Below are positions 41,278-51,119 of a stretch of DNA of 64,000 bases, piece after piece (positions within the stretch are counted from its first letter, which is position 1; the number at the start of each line of letters is the position of its first letter). Source of the DNA: Mycolicibacterium aromaticivorans JS19b1 = JCM 16368 (GTDB lineage: Bacteria; Actinomycetota; Actinomycetes; Mycobacteriales; Mycobacteriaceae); assembly GCF_000559085.1 (NCBI RefSeq), contig NZ_JALN02000001.1, positions 868,001 through 932,000 of the forward strand, written 5' to 3'. A model generated the notes under the pieces. The model saw only the letters and a program-made list of their open reading frames with translations, did not search any database and was not told the origin of the DNA. The position numbers were made by a program, and so were the translations under genes.

Positions 41278-42294
41278 TCAGCGAGCCCGCTCGCGTCGTC
41301 GCTGATCGAAGAACTCGACCGCTTCCCGGATCGACTCGTGCACGTCGCGCGGCTGCCAGCCCAGTTCGCGGGTTGCCTTGCCGTGGTCCATCGGTGCCAT
41401 GATGCCCATCAGCCGCACGGTCGTCGGATTCAGCGGCAGATCACGTCCGCTCAGCGCGGCGGCGGCGCCGCCGAGGACCCCGATCGCCGCCATCACCGAC
41501 TTCGGGATCCCCAACCGGGGCGCCGGCCGACCGGCGGTCCGGGCCGCCGTCTCGTAGAGCTCGCGGTAGGGCAGATAGCGCTCGGAGATGATGTAGCGCT
41601 CGCCCACCCGGCCGTGGTCGGCGGCCAGCAACAGCGCGCGGGCGGCGTCGGTGATGCCGACGACCTCCGTCGCCATCCCACCCATATAGAAAGGCAGCTT
41701 GCCGGCCGCGGCGGCAGCCACCAGCGACCCGTGCGGAGTGGGCTGCCAATCACCTGCGCCGTATGTGTTGGATACGCACAGCACCACCGCGGGCAGCGCC
41801 CTGTCGCGGCTGTAGTCCAGGACCAGCTGCTCGGCCGCGATCCGCGAGCCGATGTAGCCGCCGCCCTTGCCGCCCCAGTTGACCGGGGTGTCCTCGTCGA
41901 CGACTCCGCCGTTGCCCAGTCCGATCGTCCCGATGGTGCTGGTGAAGACGAACTTGCGCAGATCGGCGTTCACGGCGGCATCGAGAACGTGACGAAGGCC
42001 TTCGACGTTGGTGCGGTACAGCGGTGCCGAGTCGCGTAGGTGTGCCCGTGTGTCGACGACGCAGTAGTAGACGACGTCGCAGCCGTCCATCGCCTCCTTC
42101 AGCACGGCGCCATCGAATATGTCGCCGCAGAAGCGCCGTACGGCCAGGTCGTCGATGCCGCGCGTGGAGCTGGACGGGCGGAGCATGACGCGGACGGTGT
42201 CGCCGCGCTCCACCAGCTGCCGCGTGACATGCGAGCCGAGGAAACCGCTCGCGCCCAGAACCAGTGAGTCGGTACCCGCCACGCCCCGCAGCAT
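41278..42294 (-). CDS. NAD-dependent epimerase / dihydroflavonol-4-reductase-like protein
   Basis: This 338-residue extended SDR has 'VLGASGFLGSHVTRQLVERG' as the cofactor loop, catalytic S/T region 'FVFTSTIGTIGLG' and the active-site Tyr in 'GGGYIGSRIAAEQLV'. The usual YxxxK lysine is Arg here (YIGSR), which may change or abolish catalysis. The dihydroflavonol-reductase-like build suggests reduction of a ketone in lipid or steroid metabolism. Confidence 0.85.
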   Translation of the reverse strand: MLRGVAGTDSLVLGASGFLGSHVTRQLVERGDTVRVMLRPSSSTRGIDDLAVRRFCGDIFDGAVLKEAMDGCDVVYYCVVDTRAHLRDSAPLYRTNVEGLRHVLDAAVNADLRKFVFTSTIGTIGLGNGGVVDEDTPVNWGGKGGGYIGSRIAAEQLVLDYSRDRALPAVVLCVSNTYGAGDWQPTPHGSLVAAAAAGKLPFYMGGMATEVVGITDAARALLLAADHGRVGERYIISERYLPYRELYETAARTAGRPAPRLGIPKSVMAAIGVLGGAAAALSGRDLPLNPTTVRLMGIMAPMDHGKATRELGWQPRDVHESIREAVEFFDQRRRERAR

Positions 42295-42382
42295 GCCCGA
42301 AACCGGTCTCGGAGGACAAGATTGCGGATCTGTTCACCGGGACATCGCGCATGATGCTCCCGGCGGGCACCCGCTGCGTCGA

Positions 42383-44548
42383 CTACTTGATCAGCGGGTC
42401 ACGCGGCATGCCGAGGATGCGCTCGGCGATCTGGTTGCGGGTGATCTCCGACGTGCCGCCTGCGATGGACAGTGCACGTGACCCCAACGCCGCCCGGCCC
42501 GCCAATTCGCCCTCGCCACCCTCGAGTGCCGCATCCGGCCCGACGAGGGCCGCCGCGATGGTGCCCTGCTCCTGGAACTGGTCGGCCAGAATGAGTTTGG
42601 TGATGTTGCCTTCCGGCCCGGGCCCGGCGCCCTCCAGCGCGCGAACCACCCGACGCAGATTCAGCAGACGCAGCGCCTGGTCCCGGGCCAGGAACCGCCC
42701 GACCCACTGAACTGCGCCGCCAACCCGGTCACCGTGAGCCTTCGTCAGCGACACCAGCCACGCCGCCGCGGGCGCGATCGTGCCTGCGCCGCCGCCGATG
42801 CTCACCCGCTCGTTGCCCAGCGTGGCGCGCGCGACGGTCCACCCGGCGTTCGGCTCGCCGACGACATCCTCGTCGGGGACGAACACGTCGTTGAAGAACA
42901 CCTCGTTGAAGTCCGCGCCGCCGGTGATCTGGCGCAAGGGCCGAACCTCCACGCCCGGCGCCTCCATGTCCAGGATCACCGTCGTGATACCGGCGTGCTT
43001 GGGCACCTCGAAATCGGTGCGCACGGTGGCAAGGCCGCGCTTGCAGTAGTGCGCCCCGCTGGTCCATACCTTCTGGCCGGTGATCTTCCATCCACCGTCC
43101 ACGCGAGTGGCCCGGGTCTTGACCGCCGCGGCGTCCGAGCCCGCCGACGGTTCGGAGAACAGCTGGCACCAGATCTCGTCTTTGCGGAGTGCCTTCTCGA
43201 CGAATCGCTCGATCTGAGAAGAGGTTCCGTGCTGAACAAGGGTCAGGATCACCCAACCGGTGATGCCATAGTCCGGCCGCTTGACCCCGGCGGCCGCGAA
43301 CTCCTCTTCGATCAGCAGCTGCTCGACGGCACCGGCAGCACGGCCCCACGGCTTGGGCCAGTGCGGCATGACATATCCGGTCGCAATCAGCTCGTCGAGT
43401 TGCGCCTTGTCGTCCAGCTTGGCGAGTTCGGCTGCATCCGAGCGGATTTGAGTGCGCAGCTCGTCGGCCTCGGGTGGCAGGTCCAGGCTGTTCGCGCGAC
43501 CGTGGCCGGCTTCGGTCAGGGTGAACACGTCGGTGGCCGGCGCGTCCCCGCCGAGGATCGCCTGCACGGTCAGTGCCCGGCGCAGATGTAGATGCGCGTC
43601 GTGCTCCCAGGTGAAGCCGATACCGCCGTGTACCTGAATGTTCAACTCCGCGTTGCGAACATAGGCCGGGAACGCCAACGCTGCCGCCGCCGCGGCAACC
43701 AGTTCGAACTGCTTCAAGTCGTCGGTGAAAGCTCGGGCGGCATCCCAGACGACGGCGACCGCCGACTCAGAGCCGACGATCATGTCAGCGCAGTGATGCT
43801 TGATCGCCTGGAAGGTCGCGATGGTGCGGCCGAACTGCTCACGCACTTTGGCGTAATCGACAGCGGTGTCCACGCAGTCCGACGCTCCGCCCGCGGCCTC
43901 TGCCGCGAACAGGGTGCGCGCCAGGGCCAGCGCCGCGGTGCGCGCCCCGGCCAGCACGTTGCCGGCCACCGAGACGTCGCGCAGCGTCACCCGCCCGGAG
44001 CGCCGCGCCCGGTCGAGGCTGCCCGGCAGTTCGACCGAGACCCCGTCGGCACTTCGGTCCACCAGCACCACGTCGTCACCGGCGACGAGCACCAGCACGT
44101 CGGCGAGCCCGGCGCCGAGGACCACGCCCGCGTCGCCACCGGCGGTGTCACCGGAGACAGTGAGGTCGCCACCGAATCCGACTGCGGCAGTGACGGATCC
44201 GTCGACCAGACCAGGAAGGAGTCGCGCCTTCTGCTCGTCGCTGCCCATCGCCGACACGACCGCGGATGCGACGACGGTCGGCACGAACGGACCGGGCGCC
44301 ACCGCGCGTCCGAGCTCGTCGATGACGACCACCAGTTCGGGCAACCCGAAACCCGAACCGCCGTACTGCTCGTCGACGTGCAGCCCGAGCCAGCCCAAGC
44401 CGGCCAGCTCTGCCCAGAACGGCGGTGCCGTCTCCTCGACGTCGTCGGCGAGCAGTGCGCGCGCCGCCGCCCTGGCCTTCTGCGTGCTCAGAAATGAGCG
44501 CGCCACCTCACTGAGTTCACGGTGGTCGTCGGTCAGTGCGATACCCAT
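42383..44548 (-). CDS. fadE22: Tandem acyl-CoA dehydrogenase FadE22
   Basis: A 721-residue protein with two fused acyl-CoA dehydrogenase modules: one at about 1-350 ('FAAEAAGGASDCVDTAVDYA', 'QVHGGIGFTWEHDAHLHLRR') and a second at about 370-715 ('CQLFSEPSAGSDAAAVKTRA' and 'ITGQKVWTSGAHYCKRG'). Length and position match M. tuberculosis Rv3061c FadE22. It oxidises acyl-CoA, probably of a complex lipid or sterol side chain, passing electrons to ETF. The SDR gene upstream on the same strand may act in the same pathway. Confidence 0.9.
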   Translation of the reverse strand: MGIALTDDHRELSEVARSFLSTQKARAAARALLADDVEETAPPFWAELAGLGWLGLHVDEQYGGSGFGLPELVVVIDELGRAVAPGPFVPTVVASAVVSAMGSDEQKARLLPGLVDGSVTAAVGFGGDLTVSGDTAGGDAGVVLGAGLADVLVLVAGDDVVLVDRSADGVSVELPGSLDRARRSGRVTLRDVSVAGNVLAGARTAALALARTLFAAEAAGGASDCVDTAVDYAKVREQFGRTIATFQAIKHHCADMIVGSESAVAVVWDAARAFTDDLKQFELVAAAAAALAFPAYVRNAELNIQVHGGIGFTWEHDAHLHLRRALTVQAILGGDAPATDVFTLTEAGHGRANSLDLPPEADELRTQIRSDAAELAKLDDKAQLDELIATGYVMPHWPKPWGRAAGAVEQLLIEEEFAAAGVKRPDYGITGWVILTLVQHGTSSQIERFVEKALRKDEIWCQLFSEPSAGSDAAAVKTRATRVDGGWKITGQKVWTSGAHYCKRGLATVRTDFEVPKHAGITTVILDMEAPGVEVRPLRQITGGADFNEVFFNDVFVPDEDVVGEPNAGWTVARATLGNERVSIGGGAGTIAPAAAWLVSLTKAHGDRVGGAVQWVGRFLARDQALRLLNLRRVVRALEGAGPGPEGNITKLILADQFQEQGTIAAALVGPDAALEGGEGELAGRAALGSRALSIAGGTSEITRNQIAERILGMPRDPLIK

Positions 44549-44627
44549 CGGATCCTCCTCGAGGCGGCGGTGCCCATTCCTCTAATGCCTTACCACAGCC
44601 GGTCGAGACCGCAGTACGGCGGCCGGA

Positions 44628-45386
44628 TCACTTGGGGGCGAAGCGCTGCCCGGCGTCGAGACGGATGCACTGGCCGTTGAGCATCGGGTTGTCGACGATC
44701 GCGGCGACCAGCTTGGCGAATTCCTCGGGGCGGCCGAGCCGCTTCGGGAAGGCGGCGTCCTTGGTCAGCGCCTTGGCGAACTCGTCGGGAATGCCCTTGG
44801 TCAGGCCGGTGGCGAACAGGCTCGGTGCGATCGCGAGCGCGCGGATGCCGACCGGACCGAGGTCACGAGCCATGGTCAGGCACATGCCGGCGATACCCGC
44901 CTTGGCGGCGGTGTAGGCAACCTGGCCGATCTGGCCTTCGAACGCGGCGATCGAGGCGGTGTTGATGATGACCCCGCGCTCCTCGTCTTCGGGCTCGTTG
45001 TTGGCCATGTGCGCGGCCGCAAGGCGGCTGATGTTGAAGCTGGCGATCAGGTTCAGGTTGATAGTGCTCTGGAAGGTCTCCAGGGCGTGCGGGCCGTTCT
45101 TGCCGAACGTCTTCTCCGCGACACCGCCGCCCGCGGTGGTCAGCACGACGTGCAGGCCACCCAGCGCCTCGACCGCCTCGGCAAGCACCTTCTCGGTGCC
45201 CGAGAAGTCGGTGACGTCGACCGGCATGAAGGGGCCGCCCACACTGGACGCGACCTCGGGGCCGTCGGTGCCTTCGCGGTCGAGGATCGCCACCTTGGCG
45301 CCGCGCGAGGCCAGCAGCTCAGCGCTTGCCCGTCCGAAGCCCGATGCGCCGCCTACGACGACCACCTTCTTGCCCGAGATCTCCAT
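44628..45386 (-). CDS. SDR 3-hydroxyacyl-CoA dehydrogenase (HSD10-like)
   Basis: A 252-residue SDR: cofactor loop 'VVVGGASGFGRASAELLASR', catalytic S in 'GVIINTASIAAFEGQIGQVA' and YxxxK in 'YTAAKAGIAGMCL'. It resembles type II 3-hydroxyacyl-CoA dehydrogenases of the HSD17B10 kind, which act after acyl-CoA dehydrogenation. Its place before fadE22 supports a beta-oxidation role. Confidence 0.88.
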   Translation of the reverse strand: MEISGKKVVVVGGASGFGRASAELLASRGAKVAILDREGTDGPEVASSVGGPFMPVDVTDFSGTEKVLAEAVEALGGLHVVLTTAGGGVAEKTFGKNGPHALETFQSTINLNLIASFNISRLAAAHMANNEPEDEERGVIINTASIAAFEGQIGQVAYTAAKAGIAGMCLTMARDLGPVGIRALAIAPSLFATGLTKGIPDEFAKALTKDAAFPKRLGRPEEFAKLVAAIVDNPMLNGQCIRLDAGQRFAPK

Positions 45387-45407
45387 CCGATACTCCTGTC
45401 CGTTGAC

Positions 45408-45428
45408 GCGGCACGGTTCCCGTGCCGC
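45408..45428. repeat. Perfect 9-bp-arm hairpin in the SDR 5' region
   Basis: GCGGCACGG-TTC-CCGTGCCGC, 22 bp upstream of the SDR start and 120 bp from the divergent sulfite-oxidase-fold gene. It could be an operator or a 5'-UTR structure. Confidence 0.5.
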
Positions 45429-45548
45429 TTACAGTTCGCAGTTCAATTCGCGGGGACACCTCGGTGGCGCCCAAGCCGGTACGCACGTTACCGCTCGTCA
45501 TCGAACGGTAATGACCAAGGGTGCCTACCCAGCGGTAGGTTGGCTGGC

Positions 45549-47102
45549 ATGGCCCGATCCACGATCGGTCTGCGGATGGGAGCGGGGGTGGCTGCGGCCG
45601 CCGTCGCCCTCGGTGTAGTCCAACTGACAGCTGCGTTCTTCTCGCCGGCCGCCGACGCGCGTACCGCCGTGGGCACCGCGGTCATCAACGCGACGCCGGG
45701 TCCGGTGAAGGAATGGGCGATCCTGACCTTCGGCACGGCCGACAAACTGTTCCTTTCGGTGGCGGTCATCGCCGTGATCGGGGTGCTGGCCGCCGTCGCC
45801 GCAATCTGGGAACGATCCCGCGTCCCGGTCGGCTCCGTGGCGTTCCTGCTCGCTGCCGCAGCCGGAAGCGCGGCAGTGCTGGCCCGGCCGGGTGCACGAC
45901 TGGTCGACATCATCCCTACCCTGCTCGGCGCGGTCTGCGGGATCGCGGTCCTGCGGCTGCTCACCTCCGGCCGCATCGTCGACGGCCGCTCCGACGACGG
46001 CCGCGCCACCGACGCCTCCGACGACGCCGGGGTGGATACCGGGCGCCGGCTGTCGCTGGCGACGCTCGGGTTCGCCGGACTCGGGTTGCTCGGCGGCGTC
46101 GCGGGTGTGGTGGTCACCCGACGACTGCACTCGGTGTCCGGCGACCGGGACACCTTCGCACTGCCCTCGGCCGCACCACCGTCTCCGGTTCCCGCCGACG
46201 TCACACCGGCCGGCGTCCAACTGCCGAGCTTCATCACCGGCAACGGCGACTTCTACCGCATCGACACCGCTCTGAGCGTTCCGCAGCTCTCCCGTGCCGA
46301 CTTTCGGCTACGCATCCACGGGATGGTCGACCGCGAAATCACCTACACCTTCGACGATTTGAAGAAGTTCGAGCCTATCGACAAGGTCGTGACGCTGACG
46401 TGCGTGTCCAACCCGGTCGGCGGCGACCTCATCTCGAACGCCACCTGGACCGGTTACCGGGTCAGGGACCTGTTGCGGGACAGCGGTATCCACCCCGATG
46501 CCGACATGGTGCTCTCGACGTCAGTGGACGGGTTCACCGCGGGCACCCCGGTGGAGGCGCTCACCGATGCCCGCGACTCGATCCTGGCGATCGGGATGAA
46601 TGGCGTTCCCCTGCCGGTCGAGCACGGCTACCCCGCCCGGCTGGTGGTGCCCGGGCTGTACGGCTACGTGTCGGCCACCAAGTGGGTGGTGGACCTTGAG
46701 TTGACCCGCTTCGACCGGGTGCAGGCCTATTGGACCAAGCTCGGCTGGTCCGAGCGCGGCCCGATCAAGACCGAGTCGCGGATCGACGTGCCGCGTGACG
46801 GTCAGAAGGTGGCCACGGGTCCGGTGACCTTCGGCGGGGTGGCGTGGGCGCAGAACCGGGGGGTGAAGGCGGTCGAGGTCCGTATCGACGACGGTCCGTG
46901 GCAGCCTGCGCAGCTGGGTTCGGCCTACTCGAATGACACCTGGCGGCTGTGGAGCTTCCCGTGGACCGCCACCCGGAGCGGGTTCCACACGATCACGGTC
47001 CGCGCCACCGACAACACCGGTGCGGTACAGACTCAGGACCAGGCGCCACCGGCGCCCGACGGCGCGACGGGCTGGCACTCGGTGTCCTTCGAAGTCGCCT
47101 GA
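45549..47102 (+). CDS. Membrane-anchored sulfite-oxidase-fold molybdopterin oxidoreductase
   Basis: A 517-residue protein from ATG 45549. Five hydrophobic segments come first ('LFLSVAVIAVIGVLAAVAAI', 'LSLATLGFAGLGLLGGVAG'), then the molybdopterin domain with the Mo-ligand Cys in 'VTLTCVSNPVGGDLI', and a C-terminal Mo-co dimerisation domain ('VRIDDGPWQPAQLG', 'HTITVRATDNTGAVQTQ'). It acts on the outer face of the membrane, perhaps on sulfoxides or nitrate-type acceptors. Substrate unknown. Confidence 0.9.
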   Translation: MARSTIGLRMGAGVAAAAVALGVVQLTAAFFSPAADARTAVGTAVINATPGPVKEWAILTFGTADKLFLSVAVIAVIGVLAAVAAIWERSRVPVGSVAFLLAAAAGSAAVLARPGARLVDIIPTLLGAVCGIAVLRLLTSGRIVDGRSDDGRATDASDDAGVDTGRRLSLATLGFAGLGLLGGVAGVVVTRRLHSVSGDRDTFALPSAAPPSPVPADVTPAGVQLPSFITGNGDFYRIDTALSVPQLSRADFRLRIHGMVDREITYTFDDLKKFEPIDKVVTLTCVSNPVGGDLISNATWTGYRVRDLLRDSGIHPDADMVLSTSVDGFTAGTPVEALTDARDSILAIGMNGVPLPVEHGYPARLVVPGLYGYVSATKWVVDLELTRFDRVQAYWTKLGWSERGPIKTESRIDVPRDGQKVATGPVTFGGVAWAQNRGVKAVEVRIDDGPWQPAQLGSAYSNDTWRLWSFPWTATRSGFHTITVRATDNTGAVQTQDQAPPAPDGATGWHSVSFEVA

Positions 47103-47153
47103 CACCGTGGTTGTCCCGGGCTGGTTGTCGTAGTGCCGTGCCAAGCTGGAGCC

Positions 47154-48689
47154 ATGTTGCTCGGCGATGTCGTGGCCGCCTCCGCCGACGTGTCGGCGAC
47201 GTCATCGCGGCTGGCCAAGGTGGCGCGAATCGGCGAACTGTTGTCAGGCATCGCGGATCCGCGGACGGTCCAGGTCGTGGTGTCGTGGCTGTCCGGGGAG
47301 CTGCCACAGCGGCAGATCGGGGTGGGCTGGGCGGCGCTTCGGTCGCTGCCCGCACCAGCTGACGAATCCACGCTGACGGTGCACGCAGTCGATGCGACGT
47401 TCACCGAGATCGGTGCCGTCGCGGGCAAGGGCTCCCAAGCCCGACGGTCCGAGCTGCTCGGCGGACTGTTCGGCACGGCCACCGACGCCGAGCAGGTGTT
47501 CCTGCGCCGATTACTGGGCGGCGAGTTGCGCCAAGGCGCCCAGGCCGGGGTGATGGCTGACGCGGTGGCGAAGGCGGCAGGCCTGCCGGCCGCGGCCGTT
47601 CGCCGAGCGGCCATGCTCGGTGGCGATCTGCCCGCGGTGGCGGCCTCAGCGCTTGCCGGCGGGGCGGACGCCCTCGGCGACTTCACCCTCACAGTGGGCA
47701 GGCCGGTCGGTCCGATGCTGGCTCAGACCGCGACCGGTGTGACGGACGCGCTCGAACGCCTCAGCGGCGACGCGATTTTCGAGGCCAAGCTCGACGGCGC
47801 TCGCGTGCAGATTCACCGCTCGGGCGATGACGTGACCGTGTACACCCGCAGCCTCGACGACGTGACGGCCCGGTTGCCCGAGGTGGTGGACGCCGCGCTG
47901 GCACTGCCGGTGACGTCCCTGATCGCCGACGGCGAGGCGATCGCGCTGCGCCCCGACAACCGTCCGCACCGATTTCAGGTCACCGCATCCCGGTTCGGGA
48001 AAAGCACTGATGTGGCCGCAGCCCGGGCGGCACAACCACTTTCGGTGTTCTTCTTCGACATCCTGCACCTTGACGGCGTCGACCTCTTGGACGAACCGAC
48101 GCATGCCCGGCTCGCCGCGCTGGACGCGATCGTGCCTGCCGATCAGCGTGTCGACCGGCTGGCGACCACGGATGCCGCTGCCGCACAGCAGTTCCTGGAT
48201 GTGACACTGGCCGCCGGACACGAAGGCGTGATGGCCAAATCGCCCGCCTCCCCGTACGAGGCGGGCCGCCGCGGTGCCGGCTGGCTGAAGGTCAAGCCGG
48301 TGCACACCCTTGATCTGGTGGTGCTGGCGGTGGAATGGGGCTCGGGCCGGCGGACCGGCAAGCTGTCGAATATTCATCTGGGGGCCCGCGATCCGGATAC
48401 CGGTGGGTTCGTGATGCTGGGCAAGACGTTCAAGGGCATGACCGACGCGATGCTGGAGTGGCAGACCGCACGGTTCAGCGAACTGGCGACCGGTCCGCTC
48501 GACAAGTATGTGGTGCCGGTGCGGCCCGAGCAGGTCGTCGAGATCGCGTTCGACGGCGTGCAGGGCTCCAGCCGGTATCCCGCGGGGATGGCGCTGCGCT
48601 TCGCGCGGGTGCTGCGGTATCGCGACGACAAGAGCCCGGCCGAGGCCGACACCATCGACACCGTGCGGGCGTTCTACGAGCGGGACTAG
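47154..48689 (+). CDS. ligB: ATP-dependent DNA ligase LigB
   Basis: A 511-residue ligase from ATG 47154. Motif I with the nucleotide-accepting lysine is '[15 protein letters not shown]'; '[14 protein letters not shown]' (motif III) and '[20 protein letters not shown]' with '[19 protein letters not shown]' (motifs IV-V) follow. The N-terminal DNA-binding domain is present. It matches mycobacterial LigB (Rv3062), an accessory ligase in repair; replication uses LigA. It overlaps the next convergent gene by four bases. Confidence 0.95.
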   Translation: MLLGDVVAASADVSATSSRLAKVARIGELLSGIADPRTVQVVVSWLSGELPQRQIGVGWAALRSLPAPADESTLTVHAVDATFTEIGAVAGKGSQARRSELLGGLFGTATDAEQVFLRRLLGGELRQGAQAGVMADAVAKAAGLPAAAVRRAAMLGGDLPAVAASALAGGADALGDFTLTVGRPVGPMLAQTATGVTDALERLSGDAIFEAKLDGARVQIHRSGDDVTVYTRSLDDVTARLPEVVDAALALPVTSLIADGEAIALRPDNRPHRFQVTASRFGKSTDVAAARAAQPLSVFFFDILHLDGVDLLDEPTHARLAALDAIVPADQRVDRLATTDAAAAQQFLDVTLAAGHEGVMAKSPASPYEAGRRGAGWLKVKPVHTLDLVVLAVEWGSGRRTGKLSNIHLGARDPDTGGFVMLGKTFKGMTDAMLEWQTARFSELATGPLDKYVVPVRPEQVVEIAFDGVQGSSRYPAGMALRFARVLRYRDDKSPAEADTIDTVRAFYERD

Positions 48690-49360
48690 CTTGCCGGCAC
48701 GGGCTGATCATCGATGCGTGTGCCGAACACGCCGAATCCGTGGATCATCTCCTCGGTGGGCGCCGGGGCCCATTCCCATGCGGCAATCTGCCGTAGGGAT
48801 CGACGACTCAGGTTGGCGCGCAACAGTTCATAGCCGTCGGCCCGCAGCAGCGTCGCCGGATGTCCTGTGCCGCAAATCCACTGGGCGCCCCGGTCATCCT
48901 CAATGCGCAACGCCGGGCTGTCCCGCAGTTGCGTGCCGAGGTAACGCATCGTGACGTCTAGAAACGGCTGCCAGTGTTCGCGGTCGACGCGGGGAAGTCC
49001 CAGTGCCTCATGCAAGTCCGATTCGTGGCATACGGCGTCGATGGCCAGGTTGGGTCCATAGAGCTGGTCATCGGTCAGACTGGCGTCAGCGTCGGTACCG
49101 ATGCGGTCCCATTCGTTCATCAAGTCACCCACCGGTGTGCACCGCCGTTCCCGGACGTGACGTGCCGTCCACTGATCGCTCGTCACTGCGTCCAAGCGTC
49201 CGCTGACGGCGTCGGCCGCGCATCCGACCAGGTGCGCCAGCAGCTCGTGCACGGTCCATCGCGGAGTGGCAGGTACGTGTGATTGAAGCTGCTCGTCAGT
49301 GAGCGTGGCGGCAAGGTCTCGTACCCGATCCCGGGCTGTGCGATAGATCGTCTCGAGCAT
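48686..49360 (-). CDS. Mycothiol-dependent isomerase-like (MDMPI/DinB-fold) protein
   Basis: A 224-residue protein with the N-terminal four-helix MDMPI domain '[20 protein letters not shown]', '[16 protein letters not shown]' and a metal-binding His in '[15 protein letters not shown]'. The C-terminal part is the usual second domain. This class includes mycothiol-dependent maleylpyruvate isomerase and many unknown thiol-S-transferases. It follows the FAD oxidoreductase gene by 13 bases on the same strand, so a joint redox function is possible. Confidence 0.78.
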   Translation of the reverse strand: MLETIYRTARDRVRDLAATLTDEQLQSHVPATPRWTVHELLAHLVGCAADAVSGRLDAVTSDQWTARHVRERRCTPVGDLMNEWDRIGTDADASLTDDQLYGPNLAIDAVCHESDLHEALGLPRVDREHWQPFLDVTMRYLGTQLRDSPALRIEDDRGAQWICGTGHPATLLRADGYELLRANLSRRSLRQIAAWEWAPAPTEEMIHGFGVFGTRIDDQPVPAS

Positions 49361-49373
49361 GACTGTCCCGCTT

Positions 49374-50969
49374 TCAGTGAGCCGCGTTCTGCGAAAAAGC
49401 CAATGACCAGCCGTCGCCGGTACGCACCGCGACGCTGGTGTTGCGACGGGTCCGCCGGTGGATCGGTCCGGTGATCGCGGTGCGGGCTTGGATCAACGCC
49501 ACATCGGGTGTGAGATAACGCAGTCGGGTGATGTGGGTGGGCGCCCGGCGGCGACGCGCCTGGCGGTCGACAAGCGCACGAATTTCCTGTTCGTCGGTTC
49601 CATTGAGCGACGAATGCGACGTGGCCGGCTGGGTGAAGAGTGTCGCTCGCGGATGGCGCAGGTTGGCGAGCAGGACTCGCGCGAGAAAGCGCCGGTCCCG
49701 CAGCCTTGCGGGCGGATCGATGAGGCCACGGACTCGTAAAATCTTTTCCGCCACAGCGATATCGGTGCTGGCAGCGCGCAGTACCGCACGCTGCAGCCAC
49801 GCCTGCGTGCGGTGCACCGAGGCGAGCTGGGGCTGGTCGATGGTCCGGTTGACCGCCCACACCGGTCGGATGGATTCGGCCGCGGCTCGGTAGAAGCGCC
49901 GGGGCAGGTCGGCGGAGCCCGCACGCAGGCAGTCGCGTAACGAAAGGGCCTGCAGGGCAGCCATGGTCATGCCTTGTCCATGGAGCGGGTTGAGGCTGCA
50001 CAGAGCGTCGCCGAGGACAACCAGGCCCGGCGGTAGATCCGGCAATTGCTCATAGCGTCGCCACACCGCGCGGGTGTTGCGTGAGATCGAGATCTCGCCG
50101 ATACAGGTGGCGTCACGTAGTCCGGCCACCATCTCGGCGGGCAACATCCGCTCGACTGTTCGCATCATCTCGGCGTATGTGCTTGGTGGCGAGCCACATT
50201 CATCTGAGCAGGACACCGCCAGCATCCAGGTGTCGTGTTCGTACGCGACGAGCATCGCTCCCGGCGCCTGCCTGCCCTGATTGACAAAGACCAGCCGCTG
50301 CCGAATGCGTCCCGGCGGGATACGTAAGAGCTGACTGGAGTACCCCCCGGTCGACGGGACCCGGTCCTCAGGCACCGCACCAAATCCCTGGTTCGTCAGG
50401 AAGCGTGCCGAGCACGCCGCGCGCCCGGTGGCGTCGACCACCAGATCGCAGCGGAGGATTGTCGCGCTGCCGGTCGCGCGGTCGATGATCCGCACGCCGG
50501 TGACCGAACCGTCCGCGAGCACCGGCCCCACGATGTTCCGCTGTCCGATGACGGTGACATTCGCCAGCCCCGTCACGCGCCGGCGCAGATGAAACTCGAG
50601 GAACGGCCGACTGGCTTGGTAGGCCGCGACGGCTTGCGGATCTGCCAGGCGACCAACGGGATTGATCTCATGATTTCCGATCCGGACATAGACCCCCGAC
50701 AGGTCATCACCGTCGTCGACGACGGCCCCGTCCGCTCCCATCTCCTCGAGCATCCCGGGAAACAGCTCTCCGATCGCCTGCGTGCCGCGGCTCAGGAGGT
50801 TGTGCAGGTGACGTCCCTGCGGCACTCCGGTCCGCTGCGTGGCGCCATCGGGCAATGTGTCACGTTCGACGACAGTGACGGACGCATAGAACTCCGAGAG
50901 AACCCGCGCCGCGAGCAGCCCCGCCATGCCGGCACCCAGAACAACCGCGTGCGAACCCAATTCGGCCAT
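49374..50969 (-). CDS. FAD-dependent monooxygenase with a C-terminal NTF2-like remnant
   Basis: The 531-residue protein has an N-terminal FAD Rossmann 'AVVLGAGMAGLLAARVLSEF' and second FAD motif 'LVVLGDALCSLNPLHGQGM', as in PHBH-like hydroxylases. Residues about 455-531 ('NGTDEQEIRALVDRQARRRR' and 'YLTPDVALIQARTAITG', 'GDGWSLAFSQNAAH') look like the start and end of a SgcJ/EcaC NTF2-like domain whose middle of about 35 residues is missing. The tail may be a decayed fusion. AT-rich sequence upstream suggests its promoter lies at about 51000-51080. Confidence 0.78.
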   Translation of the reverse strand: MAELGSHAVVLGAGMAGLLAARVLSEFYASVTVVERDTLPDGATQRTGVPQGRHLHNLLSRGTQAIGELFPGMLEEMGADGAVVDDGDDLSGVYVRIGNHEINPVGRLADPQAVAAYQASRPFLEFHLRRRVTGLANVTVIGQRNIVGPVLADGSVTGVRIIDRATGSATILRCDLVVDATGRAACSARFLTNQGFGAVPEDRVPSTGGYSSQLLRIPPGRIRQRLVFVNQGRQAPGAMLVAYEHDTWMLAVSCSDECGSPPSTYAEMMRTVERMLPAEMVAGLRDATCIGEISISRNTRAVWRRYEQLPDLPPGLVVLGDALCSLNPLHGQGMTMAALQALSLRDCLRAGSADLPRRFYRAAAESIRPVWAVNRTIDQPQLASVHRTQAWLQRAVLRAASTDIAVAEKILRVRGLIDPPARLRDRRFLARVLLANLRHPRATLFTQPATSHSSLNGTDEQEIRALVDRQARRRRAPTHITRLRYLTPDVALIQARTAITGPIHRRTRRNTSVAVRTGDGWSLAFSQNAAH

Positions 50970-51119
50970 CTGGTCGTCTCCGTCCCGCTGCGCCGTGCGG
51001 TGGCATCCGCAGCCATGAGAGGTGACACTACACCAAGATTAAGAAAAATAAGGGAAACTTATGGAAATTCTAAGGAGGCGCTTTTCCGGACACTGCGCAC
51101 CGCACTCGCCGCACCAGCG

